Shown: one piece after another, positions 1 through 8,710 of the stretch
How the letters are laid out: each line of letters opens with the position of its first letter
How positions within the stretch are numbered: position 1 is the stretch's first letter
Made by a program: the position numbers and the translations under genes
The notes under the pieces: generated by a model
Databases searched by the model: none
Seen by the model: the letters and a program-made list of their open reading frames with translations, nothing else
Told to the model about the DNA's origin: nothing
Origin: Desulfovibrionales bacterium
GTDB taxonomy: Bacteria; Desulfobacterota; Desulfovibrionia; Desulfovibrionales; Desulfonatronaceae
Direction of reading: 5' to 3'
DNA: 58,902 nucleotides
Assembly: GCA_007693505.1 (NCBI GenBank)
Contig: REDL01000081.1
Location: 1-58,902, forward strand

Positions 1-107
1 CCCGTGCCGCCCTGCCAGGTGGCGTTCTGCGCCCATCCCGGCCCGCCTCACAGCAGCACGGCTGCTGCTATGAGGCCAATCAATTGCCCTTTGCGTTTCG
101 ATTTCAT
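1..107 (-). pseudogene. 5' fragment of a secreted autotransporter-like protein, interrupted by TGA
   Basis: On the minus strand an ATG at 107 opens a typical signal peptide: basic MKSKRKG followed by a hydrophobic stretch ending AAAVLL. A TGA at 50-48 interrupts it. Without changing frame the reading continues GGPGWAQNATWQGGT to the window edge, which resembles a signal-peptidase site (WAQ) followed by the ATWQGGTG-type start of autotransporter or beta-helix passenger domains. A GGAG lies about 8 nt upstream of the ATG. I read it as the start of a surface-protein gene carrying a nonsense mutation; a sequencing error at the TGA would restore it. Only about 35 codons are visible, so the family is tentative. 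Confidence 0.4.
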
Positions 108-518
108 CCTGGTCGCTCCATGTCATGGGTTGTGTTTCGCGCTTATCAAAAAGCGCTCATCAGCCACAGCAGGGCAACACATCAGCGCCATCGGCACGAC
201 CGGTCCCCACGGTCACGCCAAATACAAAAAATATACCAAAATCATAACCTTCTAAAATATAGAAACAAAGAAACACCAACCATGCTATGGGCCATTCGAA
301 TGTGTAAAGTAATCCGACACATTGCACGATGACTCGGCGTCAATGGCGACCATAATTGGCGAAGATAGCATTTTCCCGAGAAGCAACGAACAACTCATGA
401 CACGCTAAATCTGACTATAATATCAGTATATTTTGACTACGTCCCAAGAGAGGACATGGCGCAGTGTAATGAATGCCGACAGCAGTGTAAGCATTTCCGA
501 CAAATCATGAATCATCCT
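108..518. other. Intergenic region, no gene recognised
   Basis: About 400 bases between the left-edge fragment and the palindrome at 519. The short open frames here lack ribosome binding sites and any family-like sequence. The stretch becomes AT-rich towards 400-440, where TATAAT occurs at 416-421, but no convincing -35 box lies at the right distance. Confidence 0.5.
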
Positions 519-545
519 AATTAGTTGCTACAGCAACTAATTTTT
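519..545. terminator. 24-bp palindrome followed by T-run
   Basis: AATTAGTTGCT at 519-529 and its exact complement at 532-542 are separated by two bases, then Ts run to 545. The 11-bp perfect arms with a 2-nt loop could form a terminator-like hairpin, but a symmetric operator 150 bp upstream of the PxxKW gene is equally possible because no gene is known to end just before it. Confidence 0.45.
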
Positions 546-691
546 CAGGTCACATTTCTGCCCGCTTTTCCTGGCGCAGATCAAGACGCGCAAACAGGAA
601 ACCGGCTTTTTTCCGACAAGAATCTTGACAGTACAAAGCAGTTCTCCATACAAGAAGCCCTTTTCACTTTATCCGTTCAGGAGTTTTTGCG

Positions 692-949
692 ATGCAACTG
701 GAAAAGACCCAAAAAAATGGTGCCGCCGGTGCCTTTCTGTTTCAGCCTGTTGTGGAAAAATGCGAAGGGTGCGCGCGGATCAAGGAAGATGACGGTTTGC
801 GGCACTGCACCAGCTATGCCGACCCCGAGGCCAAGTGGTCTTTGGGGGTGTGCAACTTCGCCACCCATGTCAAAGCCAGCGTGGACAAGGAAGGCAAGGT
901 GAAGATCAACCCGTTGAAGGCCTCCAAACGCGCCGCCCGCGGCCGATAA
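692..949 (+). CDS. PxxKW family cysteine-rich protein
   Basis: An 85-residue cytoplasmic protein with cysteines in the pattern CEGCARI, HCTSY and GVCNF, and the family-defining P-x-x-K-W motif in DPEAKW near residue 45. The family is small, known mainly from sulfate-reducing deltaproteobacteria and of unknown function; the cysteines suggest metal or iron-sulfur binding, which is inference. AGGAG at 679-683 sits 8 nt before the ATG and fixes the start. It is followed after 33 bases by an M20 peptidase and has a palindrome upstream, so it may be the first gene of a short transcript. Confidence 0.85.
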   Translation: MQLEKTQKNGAAGAFLFQPVVEKCEGCARIKEDDGLRHCTSYADPEAKWSLGVCNFATHVKASVDKEGKVKINPLKASKRAARGR

Positions 950-982
950 TTGGCTTTTGCACGGTTTCAAGGTCCTGATTTG

Positions 983-2218
983 ATGCCCGACACCCTCTGT
1001 GCGTTCATCGCCAACCAACGCGAACGGGTGATCGCGTTGCAGCGCGACCTGGTGGCCATCCCGGCCCTGGGGCCGTTCAACTGCGGGCAGGGGGAGCACG
1101 AAAAGGCCGCCTACCTGGCCGAATTGTTGCGCTCCATGGGCATCCGGCAAATCGAAGACATCCCCGCGCCGGACGACACCGTGGCCTGCGGCTTCCGGCC
1201 CAATCTGGCCGCGGTGATCCCCGGCCGGGATGCTTCCCGGACGTTCTGGGTCATCTCCCACACGGACATCGTCCCCCCGGGTGACGAGGACCTCTGGACC
1301 AGCCCGCCTTATGAACTGCGGGTGGACGGGGATATGCTCTACGGCCGCGGCGTGGAGGACAACCATCAGGGGCTGGTGGCCTCGTTGCTGGTGGCCGAGG
1401 CCGTGCTTGCCGTTGGAAATCCGCCGCCGATCAATTTCGGGATGCTCTTTGTCGCGGACGAGGAGACCGCCAGCGCCAAGGGGCTGGACTACGTGCTCAC
1501 CCACCGCCGGGACATCTTCGGCCCCCGCGACCTGTTCCTGATTCCGGACTTCGGCACCCCGGACGGCGAGATGGTGGAGGTGGCTGAAAAGAGCTTGCTC
1601 TGGCTGAAGATTTCGGTCTTTGGCAAGCAGTGTCACGCCTCCACCCCGCAAAAAGGGATCAACAGCCTGGTCGCCGCGTCGGATTTGATCCTGCGTCTGC
1701 GCTCCCTGTACGCCCGCTTCGACCACCAGGACCCCTTGTTCTATCCGCCCAGTTCCACCTTCGAAGCGACGAAGAAGGAAGCCAACGTCCCCAACGTGAA
1801 CACCATTCCCGGACTGGACGTCTTTTATCTGGACTGCCGGGTTTTGGTCCAATACGATCTGGACGAGGTTCAGGCCGCCGTGAACGAGACCTGCGCCGAG
1901 GTGGCCGTAGATCACGGGGTACGCGTGGAATGGGAGATCGTCCAGGAAGTCCGCTCGGCCCCAGCCACCTCGCCGGACAGCCCCATTGTCCAACGCATGC
2001 TGGCCGCGGTCCGGGCCGTGCACGGGACCAATCCACGGCCCATGGGCATCGGCGGCGGCACCGTGGCCTCCTTCCTGCGCCGCCAAAACATTCCCTGCGT
2101 GGTCTGGTCCACCCTTTTGGGCACGGCCCACCAGCCCAACGAGCACTCCTCCATCCGGAACACCCTGGCCGATGCCCAGGTCATGGCCCAGGTCCTGTGC
2201 ATGGATGACCCCGCATGA
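983..2218 (+). CDS. M20 family metallopeptidase (ArgE/DapE/CPG2-like)
   Basis: A 411-residue zinc hydrolase of the M20 family, whose members hydrolyse amide bonds in peptides or acylated amino acids. The metal and catalytic set is visible: SHTDIVPPGD (His93, Asp95), GRGVEDNHQG (bridging Asp126), the ADEET acid pair near 159-162, and a C-terminal His in TAHQPNEHSS. A dimerisation domain (HASTPQKG region) lies between. A TTG 33 nt upstream is in frame, but the ATG at 983 preceded by AAGGT starts the protein at a family-like MPDTLCAF. The substrate cannot be named; DapE is possible because dapF and dapA lie 12 kb away, but the sequence resembles the broader M20 metallohydrolase group. Confidence 0.85.
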   Translation: MPDTLCAFIANQRERVIALQRDLVAIPALGPFNCGQGEHEKAAYLAELLRSMGIRQIEDIPAPDDTVACGFRPNLAAVIPGRDASRTFWVISHTDIVPPGDEDLWTSPPYELRVDGDMLYGRGVEDNHQGLVASLLVAEAVLAVGNPPPINFGMLFVADEETASAKGLDYVLTHRRDIFGPRDLFLIPDFGTPDGEMVEVAEKSLLWLKISVFGKQCHASTPQKGINSLVAASDLILRLRSLYARFDHQDPLFYPPSSTFEATKKEANVPNVNTIPGLDVFYLDCRVLVQYDLDEVQAAVNETCAEVAVDHGVRVEWEIVQEVRSAPATSPDSPIVQRMLAAVRAVHGTNPRPMGIGGGTVASFLRRQNIPCVVWSTLLGTAHQPNEHSSIRNTLADAQVMAQVLCMDDPA

Positions 2219-2312
2219 CCACCGGCAAAACCGTGTCTGGTCCTTGAGTGCCGGTTGCGGCTGCTCGTCATTCCACCAGCTAGGTGCTGATCCGCCGTCC
2301 CCTTCTGCCATC

Positions 2313-4307
2313 ATGTCCCAATCCGCCCCAGCCGACGACCCGCCCTCTCCCCGGCCCCCTGGCCGCGACCCCGATTGCAAGGCCCGGGAACCGGAGTGCT
2401 TCGACCTCATCGTGGTGGGCGCGGGCCATGCCGGATGCGAGGCGGCCATGGCCGCGGCCCGGCTGGGCCTGACCACCCTGCTTTTGACCATCAACATTGA
2501 CCGCATCGGCCATCTGTCCTGCAACCCGGCCATCGGCGGGCTGGCCAAGGGGCACATGGTCAAGGAGATCGACGCCCTGGGAGGGTGCATGGGCGTCTGG
2601 GCCGACCAGGCCGGCATTCAGTTCCGGATACTGAACACCCGCAAGGGGCCGGCCGTGCGGGCCACCCGGGTCCAGATCGACCGGGACGCCTACATGCGGG
2701 TGGTCCAGCAAGACGTGTTCGGCCAGGACCGGCTCTGGATCCGCCAGGAGATGGTCGACGGCCTGCTGGACCGGGACGGCCGGGTCACCGGTGTGCGTAC
2801 CCGCCTGGGTGAGGAGTTGCATGCCCGGACCGTACTTCTGACCACCGGGACCTTCCTGCGCGGGTTGATCCATGTCGGCCTGAACCATTTCCGGGGTGGA
2901 CGGTTGGGCGATCCCCCGGCTGCCTGCCTCTCAACGGACCTGGAGCGCATCGGCCTGGAATTGGGCCGCCTGAAGACCGGCACCGTGCCCCGCCTGCGCC
3001 GGGACAGCGTGGCCACCCAGGCCATGGCCCCGCAGCCCGGGGACGCGCCGCCGCGTCCCTTCAGCTTCCATTCCCCGGGGGTGAACCTGCCCCAGGTCCC
3101 CTGTCATCTGACCTACACCAACGCGACAACCCACGCCGTAATCCGCTCCGGCCTGGACCGCTCCCCGCTGTACACCGGGGTAATCCAGGGCACCGGAGCG
3201 CGCTACTGCCCGTCCATCGAGGACAAGATCGCCCGCTTCCCGGACAAGGATCGCCACCAGGTCTTTGTGGAACCCGAGGGCGTGGACCACCCGGAGGTCT
3301 ACCCCAACGGCCTGCCCACCAGCCTGCCCCTGGAAATCCAGCGGGCGATGCTGGGGACCATTCCCGGACTGGAACAGGCCCAGATCGTCCGGCCCGGCTA
3401 CGCCATCGAATATGATTTCGTCTTTCCGGAACAGCTGTTGCCCACCCTGGAAACCAAGGTGCGGCGCGGCCTGTACCTGGCCGGGCAGATCAACGGCACC
3501 TCGGGCTACGAGGAGGCCGCGGCCCAGGGACTCTGGGCCGCGCTGAATATTGTCGCAGCCCTGCACGGTACGGATCCTTTTCTCCCTGGCCGAAACCAGG
3601 CCTACATGGCCGTACTGGTGGACGATCTGGTGACCAAGGGCACCCGGGAACCCTACCGGATGTTCACCTCCCGGGCCGAGCACCGCCTGCTGCTGCGCGA
3701 GGGCAACGCGGACCAACGCCTGACACCGCTGGGCCGTTCCCTGGGTCTGGTCCGGGATGACCACTGGGGGATCTTCACCCGTAAACAGGACGCCCTGCGG
3801 GATATTCTGGAGGGACTGGCCGTGATCATGGTTCGACCTGATGCCGCCATGCGGGATTTTTGCGCGACCAAGGGCACGGCACTGCCGGGCAAGGCCCTCA
3901 GCCTGGAAGAACTGCTGCGCCGTCCGGAACTGCACCTGACCGACCTGGCCGGTTTCTGGCCGGAGCTGGCCACCATGAGTGACAATTTCTCCGCGGAACT
4001 GACCGAGGAAGTGGAGAACCGGGTCAAATACGCCGGCTATCTCTGTCGTCAGGAGGAATTGGCCAACCGGGATCAGTCCCTGGAACAGATCACCCTTCCG
4101 GAATCCCTGGATTTTGAGCAGGTGGCTGGACTTTCCTCGGAAGTTCGGGAAAAATTGCATCGCGTCAGACCACTGAACCTGGGCCAGGCCGGACGAATAT
4201 CCGGCATCACTCCCGCGGCCCTGGGCTGCCTGCGCATTCACCTGCGTAAACTGGAGAAACCACCTTCCCCGCCCCTGCCCAATCCACCGCCCCCGCCGGC
4301 GTCATGA
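2313..4307 (+). CDS. mnmG: tRNA uridine-5-carboxymethylaminomethyl modification enzyme MnmG (GidA)
   Basis: A 664-residue FAD protein which, with MnmE, installs the carboxymethylaminomethyl group at wobble U34 of certain tRNAs. The N-terminal dinucleotide-binding motif is VVGAGHAGCEAA near residue 34, followed by the family signatures SCNPAIGGLAKGH, NTRKGPAVRATR, TGTFLRGLIHVG and GQINGTSGYEEAAAQG; the C-terminal helical domain ends with GITPAALGCLRIHLRK. The open frame extends upstream into the M20 gene, but the ATG at 2313 is chosen because only about 30 residues of proline-rich leader then precede the FAD motif. Its stop overlaps the mlaE start as ATGA, so it is probably translationally coupled to the lipid transport block. 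Confidence 0.95.
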   Translation: MSQSAPADDPPSPRPPGRDPDCKAREPECFDLIVVGAGHAGCEAAMAAARLGLTTLLLTINIDRIGHLSCNPAIGGLAKGHMVKEIDALGGCMGVWADQAGIQFRILNTRKGPAVRATRVQIDRDAYMRVVQQDVFGQDRLWIRQEMVDGLLDRDGRVTGVRTRLGEELHARTVLLTTGTFLRGLIHVGLNHFRGGRLGDPPAACLSTDLERIGLELGRLKTGTVPRLRRDSVATQAMAPQPGDAPPRPFSFHSPGVNLPQVPCHLTYTNATTHAVIRSGLDRSPLYTGVIQGTGARYCPSIEDKIARFPDKDRHQVFVEPEGVDHPEVYPNGLPTSLPLEIQRAMLGTIPGLEQAQIVRPGYAIEYDFVFPEQLLPTLETKVRRGLYLAGQINGTSGYEEAAAQGLWAALNIVAALHGTDPFLPGRNQAYMAVLVDDLVTKGTREPYRMFTSRAEHRLLLREGNADQRLTPLGRSLGLVRDDHWGIFTRKQDALRDILEGLAVIMVRPDAAMRDFCATKGTALPGKALSLEELLRRPELHLTDLAGFWPELATMSDNFSAELTEEVENRVKYAGYLCRQEELANRDQSLEQITLPESLDFEQVAGLSSEVREKLHRVRPLNLGQAGRISGITPAALGCLRIHLRKLEKPPSPPLPNPPPPPAS

Positions 4308-5083
4308 ACCTTCCCCTGGTCTCCACCCTGGGCCGCTGGGCCATTGACCGGTTCCAGAGCTACAACCAAATGGTCCACATTCTGGTCCAAGCCCTAAGCG
4401 CTCTGGTCCGTCTCGCCCCGTTCAATCCGGCGATCTTCTTCGTCCTTATCCGGCAAATCTACTTCACCGCGGTCCAGCCCGTGACCATCATCACCGTATC
4501 GGCTTTGATCCTGGGCTCGGTCACGGTGCACATCCTGCTGCGCATCCTCATCGGCCTGGGCGCCTACGAGCAGATCGGCGATTTCCTGATCACCGCCATG
4601 CTCCACCATATTGCACCCATCACCTGCACATTGATCATTGTTCTGCGTTCGGGCACCGCGGTGCTCACGGAGATGGCCCTGATGAAAATCAACCGGGAGA
4701 TGGCCACCTTGGGCGTTCTGGGCGTACCTGTGGAGGAATACCTGTTTTTGCCCCGCCTGCTGGCCTTCCTCATTGCCGGACCCTGCCTGAGCTTTTGTTT
4801 TTGCGTCATCGGGTTGCTGGGAGGCTTTTTTACCCTGAGTTTTCTGCATGACATCACCTTTGCCAGCTACCTGGACCGACTGCTCTTCGCCGTGGATGTC
4901 GCGGACGTGTTCATCCTGATCGCCAAGTCCATGATCATGGCCGGGCTGGTCTGCCTGGTGGCCTTGCAACGGGGGATGAGCGTGCAGCGTTCCTTCACCG
5001 AAGTGCCCATTCGATTGATCCAGGGCATGATCCAGACCGTCACTTTGATCATTGCGGTGGAAGTCATCTTCAACCTGTTCTAA
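4304..5083 (+). CDS. mlaE: MlaE family lipid ABC transporter permease
   Basis: A 259-residue inner-membrane permease of the MlaE/YrbE family, which forms the membrane core of MCE-type phospholipid transporters that maintain outer-membrane asymmetry. It has about five hydrophobic segments and the family core ILRSGTAVLTEMALMKINRE, with FLPRLLAFLIAGP following. The usual form is about 260 residues. It begins inside the mnmG stop codon and is followed by a degenerate ATPase-like gene and mlaD, the same gene order as canonical mla operons except that the ATPase follows the permease. Confidence 0.9.
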   Translation: MNLPLVSTLGRWAIDRFQSYNQMVHILVQALSALVRLAPFNPAIFFVLIRQIYFTAVQPVTIITVSALILGSVTVHILLRILIGLGAYEQIGDFLITAMLHHIAPITCTLIIVLRSGTAVLTEMALMKINREMATLGVLGVPVEEYLFLPRLLAFLIAGPCLSFCFCVIGLLGGFFTLSFLHDITFASYLDRLLFAVDVADVFILIAKSMIMAGLVCLVALQRGMSVQRSFTEVPIRLIQGMIQTVTLIIAVEVIFNLF

Positions 5084-5129
5084 TACCGGTTCCATCCCAC
5101 GCGGCTTGGCCAACCACCAATTTTCATCC

Positions 5130-5651
5130 ATGTCATCACCTCCGCTGTTCATCTCCTCCCTGACGGCCCAACGCCGCCACCTGCTGCTGGTGGCGGAACA
5201 GGAAGCGACCATCTCCCGGCTGACGTCCATGGTCGTCCAGTCCGACTTTCACATCGGGGTCATCAGCGACGAGTTTCCCTTTTTGGCCAATCTTTCCGCA
5301 CTGGAGAACATCGCCCTGGGCTGCATGTACCACAAGGCCTTGCATCTTCCGGCCTGCCGCCACAAACTCCAGGACGTCGTCACGGCCCTGAACCTGGATA
5401 ACGCCCTGGAACAGCGCACCCAGTTTTTGAGTCGGCCGCTGCAGTTGAAGGTGCATCTGCTGCGCTGCATCGCCAACGAGTCCTCGTTCATCCTGCTGCC
5501 CTTGCCGTCCCGCTCGGACTGCGACATTCTGCACCGCGCCGTGGAAAGCCTGAAACGCAACATCTTTCTCTGGGTGGCCTGCTTGTCAAATGATCAGGAT
5601 GTCTATACCTCCTTGGAATACCCCATCATTGATCTCAACACGCTGCAATGA
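5130..5651 (+). CDS. Degenerate MlaF-like ATPase remnant lacking Walker A
   Basis: A 173-residue protein occupying the place of the MlaF ATPase between mlaE and mlaD. Parts of an ABC nucleotide-binding domain remain: FPFLANLSALENIAL matches the segment after the Q-loop, and LSRPLQLKVHLLRCIANES followed by ILLPLP aligns with the signature LSGGMQ helix and the Walker B LLLDEP. No P-loop (GxxGxGKS) is present, the LSGGQ glycines are lost and the Walker B acids are replaced, so it should not hydrolyse ATP. The reading frame is intact and overlaps mlaD (ATGA at 5648), arguing for retained function rather than decay. The ATG at 5130 is preferred over an internal start in mlaE. Confidence 0.7.
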   Translation: MSSPPLFISSLTAQRRHLLLVAEQEATISRLTSMVVQSDFHIGVISDEFPFLANLSALENIALGCMYHKALHLPACRHKLQDVVTALNLDNALEQRTQFLSRPLQLKVHLLRCIANESSFILLPLPSRSDCDILHRAVESLKRNIFLWVACLSNDQDVYTSLEYPIIDLNTLQ

Positions 5652-6673
5652 GCCTCAATCAACGCACCCTGGAACTCAAAGTCGGCCTCTTCGTGCTGAC
5701 CGTCCTGGCCGGCGTGGCCTTCTTGATCGTCTACATCGGCATTCAGAAGGACCTCTTCGCCGAGCGCATCTCCTACACCGTCGTCAGCCAGACCGGTGAG
5801 CGGATTGAACCGGGCATGCCCGTTCGACTCTCCGGCTTCAACATCGGCCAGGTCACGGACGTGAGCCTGGACCGGGTGGACCAGGTCCGAATGACCATTC
5901 GCATTCTCAAGCGCTACCAGCAATGGTTCACTGAGGATGCCAGGATCATCCTGGAGCAGGAGGGCTTCATCGGCAGCAGCTTCCTGAAGCTGATGCCCGG
6001 TACGGAGGCTGCACCGGTCATGGAAGAAGGCGCGGTGATCCGGTTGGACAAGATCGGCGGGGTCAACGAACTGATCCAGGAGATGCAGCCGGTGATCGAG
6101 GCCTTGCGGGCCATCGTGATCAATATCTGGGATTTGACCGACTACCTGGTGGATGACCAGGGCCCGGTCCGGCGTATCCTGGTCAACGCCGAAACCATGA
6201 CCGAACGCCTGCTGGCGGAACACGGCCTGGTGTACTACCTGACCGAAGACCCCCGGCCCACGGCGCACATCGATGAAATTCTGGCCAAGTCCGATACGGC
6301 CATGCACACGGTGAACCGGCTCCTGGAAAGCACCGCGTTGCGGATTGAGGACCTGGCTCCGGTTCAGGAGGAGATCGCCGGAGTGATCCGGGAGGTGAAT
6401 ACCCTGATCGTGGAATTCCAGGGGGTCCGGGACGATGTCTCACCCTTACTGAACAATCTGACCCAAATCAGCAAGGACGCCCAACCCCTGTTGCGCAACG
6501 TCACCCTGATCAGCGAAGACATTCAGGCCGCAACCCACGACCTGATCAGCCTGCGCCGGCAGGGTGAATACAGCCTGCGGCTGGGTACGGACCTGCTACT
6601 CCGGCTCCAGGAAACCTGGCCTCTTTCCCGCCGGGACCGGCCTGGACCCGAGCCCTCCTTCCCCTGGCCATAG
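5648..6673 (+). CDS. mlaD: MlaD/MCE domain protein
   Basis: A 341-residue substrate-binding component of an MCE lipid transporter: a single N-terminal membrane anchor (VGLFVLTVLAGVAFLIVYIG, about residues 12-31), an MCE beta-barrel domain at about 38-120 (GERIEPGMPVRLSGFNIG, then EGFIGSSFLKLMPG), and a long helical C-terminal region. In the family this protein forms a periplasmic hexameric ring that carries phospholipid. It is translationally coupled to the upstream ATPase-like gene and followed by a lipoprotein gene that may supply the MlaB/MlaC or outer-membrane role. Confidence 0.88.
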   Translation: MSLNQRTLELKVGLFVLTVLAGVAFLIVYIGIQKDLFAERISYTVVSQTGERIEPGMPVRLSGFNIGQVTDVSLDRVDQVRMTIRILKRYQQWFTEDARIILEQEGFIGSSFLKLMPGTEAAPVMEEGAVIRLDKIGGVNELIQEMQPVIEALRAIVINIWDLTDYLVDDQGPVRRILVNAETMTERLLAEHGLVYYLTEDPRPTAHIDEILAKSDTAMHTVNRLLESTALRIEDLAPVQEEIAGVIREVNTLIVEFQGVRDDVSPLLNNLTQISKDAQPLLRNVTLISEDIQAATHDLISLRRQGEYSLRLGTDLLLRLQETWPLSRRDRPGPEPSFPWP

Positions 6674-6774
6674 TCGTTTGCATTTGGGTGAACCTGATTC
6701 AACCTGAGGACAGCAGACAGATTCCAAACATCGAGCAATTATCCAGCCCCTCGAACAATGCCCATCCAGTAGCC

Positions 6775-7575
6775 ATGCGCCTGCCCCTTTTCCCGAACAA
6801 GCCTCAATGCCCGCGGCACGTCCTCACCCCGGATTCCGGCATCCTTTCCCGTGGCCGCAGCCTCATGGTGATAGGGCTGATCCTTGCCCTGCTGTACAGC
6901 ATCCCGGCCTGCGGCCCCTCCAGGCCACGGTCCGTTTACCCCCCCCCGGACATCCTGGGCATGGCCGAGACCCAGCGTCACGAGTTCATCCATCTCTTTC
7001 TTCAGGGGCGGTGGTGCGAGGCCCAGGGCATGTTCGAACGCAGCGTGGAAAGCTACAAACTCCAGGACGATTTCTGCGGGGCGGCCCATAACCACCTGAT
7101 TGCCTGGAAACTCCACCAGTACGTCCACCTGGAGGCAAACCACCATCTGGCAGCGGCTCGGGAATTGGCCGGTACCGGGCTTTCCTGTCCGGCCCTGCAC
7201 CTGCCGGACCCCGCCGCTGACCATTCCTTTGCGGACGAGGACCGCCTGGGAGCTTCGGACCTGGACTACCGAAGATTGATCGACCAGGGCGCGTTCATGA
7301 CGCTGTCGCAGCGGCTACGGTCGGAGCGGGATCCTCTGTTTGCCTCTGTCTATGGACGCAAGGCCGCCCAGGCCGCCCTGGACCAGGGAGAGCTGGAATC
7401 GGCGCGGGATCTGTTGCACCAAACCCGTGACCTGAACGCCCAACAGGGATGGATCGTCTTTCTGATCGCGGACTGGAATATGCTCCTTGAAGTGACCACG
7501 GAACCGGAACGCCGCCATGAGATACAGCGCCGCATCGTCCTGCTCCAGGAGAGAATTCAGCCATGTTCCATCTGA
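6775..7575 (+). CDS. Putative lipoprotein of the Mla operon
   Basis: A 266-residue protein of unknown function with a hydrophobic segment ending LYSIPACG, a lipobox that would place a lipidated Cys at about residue 46. The mature part is helical with paired-helix character (REL/ESARDLLHQ, RRHEIQRRIVLLQ), suggesting TPR-like repeats. Several in-frame starts exist (6688, 6775, 6865); 6775 is a compromise keeping basic residues ahead of the hydrophobic core. It lies 100 nt after mlaD and overlaps the PilZ gene, so it is likely in the same transcript. No homology to MlaA, MlaB or MlaC could be seen. Confidence 0.6.
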   Translation: MRLPLFPNKPQCPRHVLTPDSGILSRGRSLMVIGLILALLYSIPACGPSRPRSVYPPPDILGMAETQRHEFIHLFLQGRWCEAQGMFERSVESYKLQDDFCGAAHNHLIAWKLHQYVHLEANHHLAAARELAGTGLSCPALHLPDPAADHSFADEDRLGASDLDYRRLIDQGAFMTLSQRLRSERDPLFASVYGRKAAQAALDQGELESARDLLHQTRDLNAQQGWIVFLIADWNMLLEVTTEPERRHEIQRRIVLLQERIQPCSI

Positions 7576-8603
7576 TCCTCCCTGCTGTGCACTTGTCGCC
7601 CCTTGGCCAGACCAATCTCTATTTCCAGAGCTGGGAGCTCAGCTGGGAGCAGGCCCAGCGCCCTCTGACCATCACCATCACGTTGATCGCCGTCCTGATC
7701 GTGACCGCGATCAGCCTGCACATTTACCGGAAGCGAACCTCCCAGGAAGGCAACTGGCTCGCGGTCAGCGACCCCGAAAAGATTCGTCTCGTCCTGGACC
7801 AGGCCCTGCGGGAACGGGCCACCTTGGACACCATGTTTCAGGGAGAATGGTCCCAGCGCGCCCATTTTTCCTGTGCATTGCTGGCCGTGGAGCCCGACCG
7901 GGGAATCACCCTGGAGACACCAGGGTACACCCACCCACAGCCGACATGGATCAGCCGTATCGTGACCTGCCACTTCCGCATTGCCTCAACCCGGAAGGAC
8001 GTCAAGTGGCTGTTTTTTCATTTTTCGGCGCCCATCATCGACATCCAGCACCATGAAGCTCGCGACGCCGTTGTCGTCCAAATCCCGAAGCAGCTCCAAC
8101 GCGGCCAACGGCGGGCCTACCTGCGCCTGGAACCGTTCACCCAGGATATCCCGGAACTGCGAATCTGGCCGGAGACCTTCTCCAATCTGGAGAGCGATGC
8201 CACCGGGCCGCCCATGACCACATTCCTGAACACCCGGGCGGTGAATCCGGTCCACATCCTGAACATCTCCGCCGGCGGATTGCTTCTGGAAATCCGCGTC
8301 CCCCTGCACCAGCTGCCCGATGAAGTCCTGGAAAAAGGCAAGCGCTTCTATCTGCATTTTCTGTTGCGCGATCCCGAGGACGGTGGAGTCAAGGAGTTCC
8401 ATCTCCGAGCGCAGATTCGCAACCTGTTCACCGACCCCCATAACGGAAAACGCTTGGCCGGCTTCTCCTTCACGGCCTATCGCAAGGCTCCGGAGGGCGT
8501 ACCGGACAACTGGGCCACCCTGGACGGCAAGGGTGTCGAGGCCATCGACGACTGGGTCTTCAAGCGACACCTCCAGGTCTATCGCCAGAAGGGCTTGACC
8601 TGA
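7563..8603 (+). CDS. Membrane-anchored PilZ domain protein (c-di-GMP receptor)
   Basis: A 346-residue protein with one membrane segment (about residues 36-54), a middle domain similar to the YcgR-type N-terminal barrel, and a PilZ domain. The c-di-GMP-binding motifs are present: an arginine motif RRAYLR (about 183-188) and NISAGGLLLE (about 237-246) in place of D/NxSxxG. Proteins of this type translate c-di-GMP into changes of motility or surface behaviour. It overlaps the end of the lipoprotein gene by 13 nt. A diguanylate cyclase gene lies 4 kb downstream. Confidence 0.8.
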   Translation: MFHLILPAVHLSPLGQTNLYFQSWELSWEQAQRPLTITITLIAVLIVTAISLHIYRKRTSQEGNWLAVSDPEKIRLVLDQALRERATLDTMFQGEWSQRAHFSCALLAVEPDRGITLETPGYTHPQPTWISRIVTCHFRIASTRKDVKWLFFHFSAPIIDIQHHEARDAVVVQIPKQLQRGQRRAYLRLEPFTQDIPELRIWPETFSNLESDATGPPMTTFLNTRAVNPVHILNISAGGLLLEIRVPLHQLPDEVLEKGKRFYLHFLLRDPEDGGVKEFHLRAQIRNLFTDPHNGKRLAGFSFTAYRKAPEGVPDNWATLDGKGVEAIDDWVFKRHLQVYRQKGLT

Positions 8604-8710
8604 CCCAGAGACATTTCAGTGAAAGTCTGCATATCGATCTGTGAGCACACGGTCGCCCCCGCGGCCGTGGTTGACAACCACGCAACACGCGAACCATCGC
8701 GGGAGGAAGC

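Noticed and set aside
677-2617. A 646-codon open frame on the minus strand
   Set aside because: It is antisense to the M20 and mnmG genes, has no ribosome binding site and no family resemblance; long antisense frames are expected in GC-rich DNA.
2931-4241. A 436-codon minus-strand open frame
   Set aside because: Antisense to mnmG, without family resemblance or an initiation signal.
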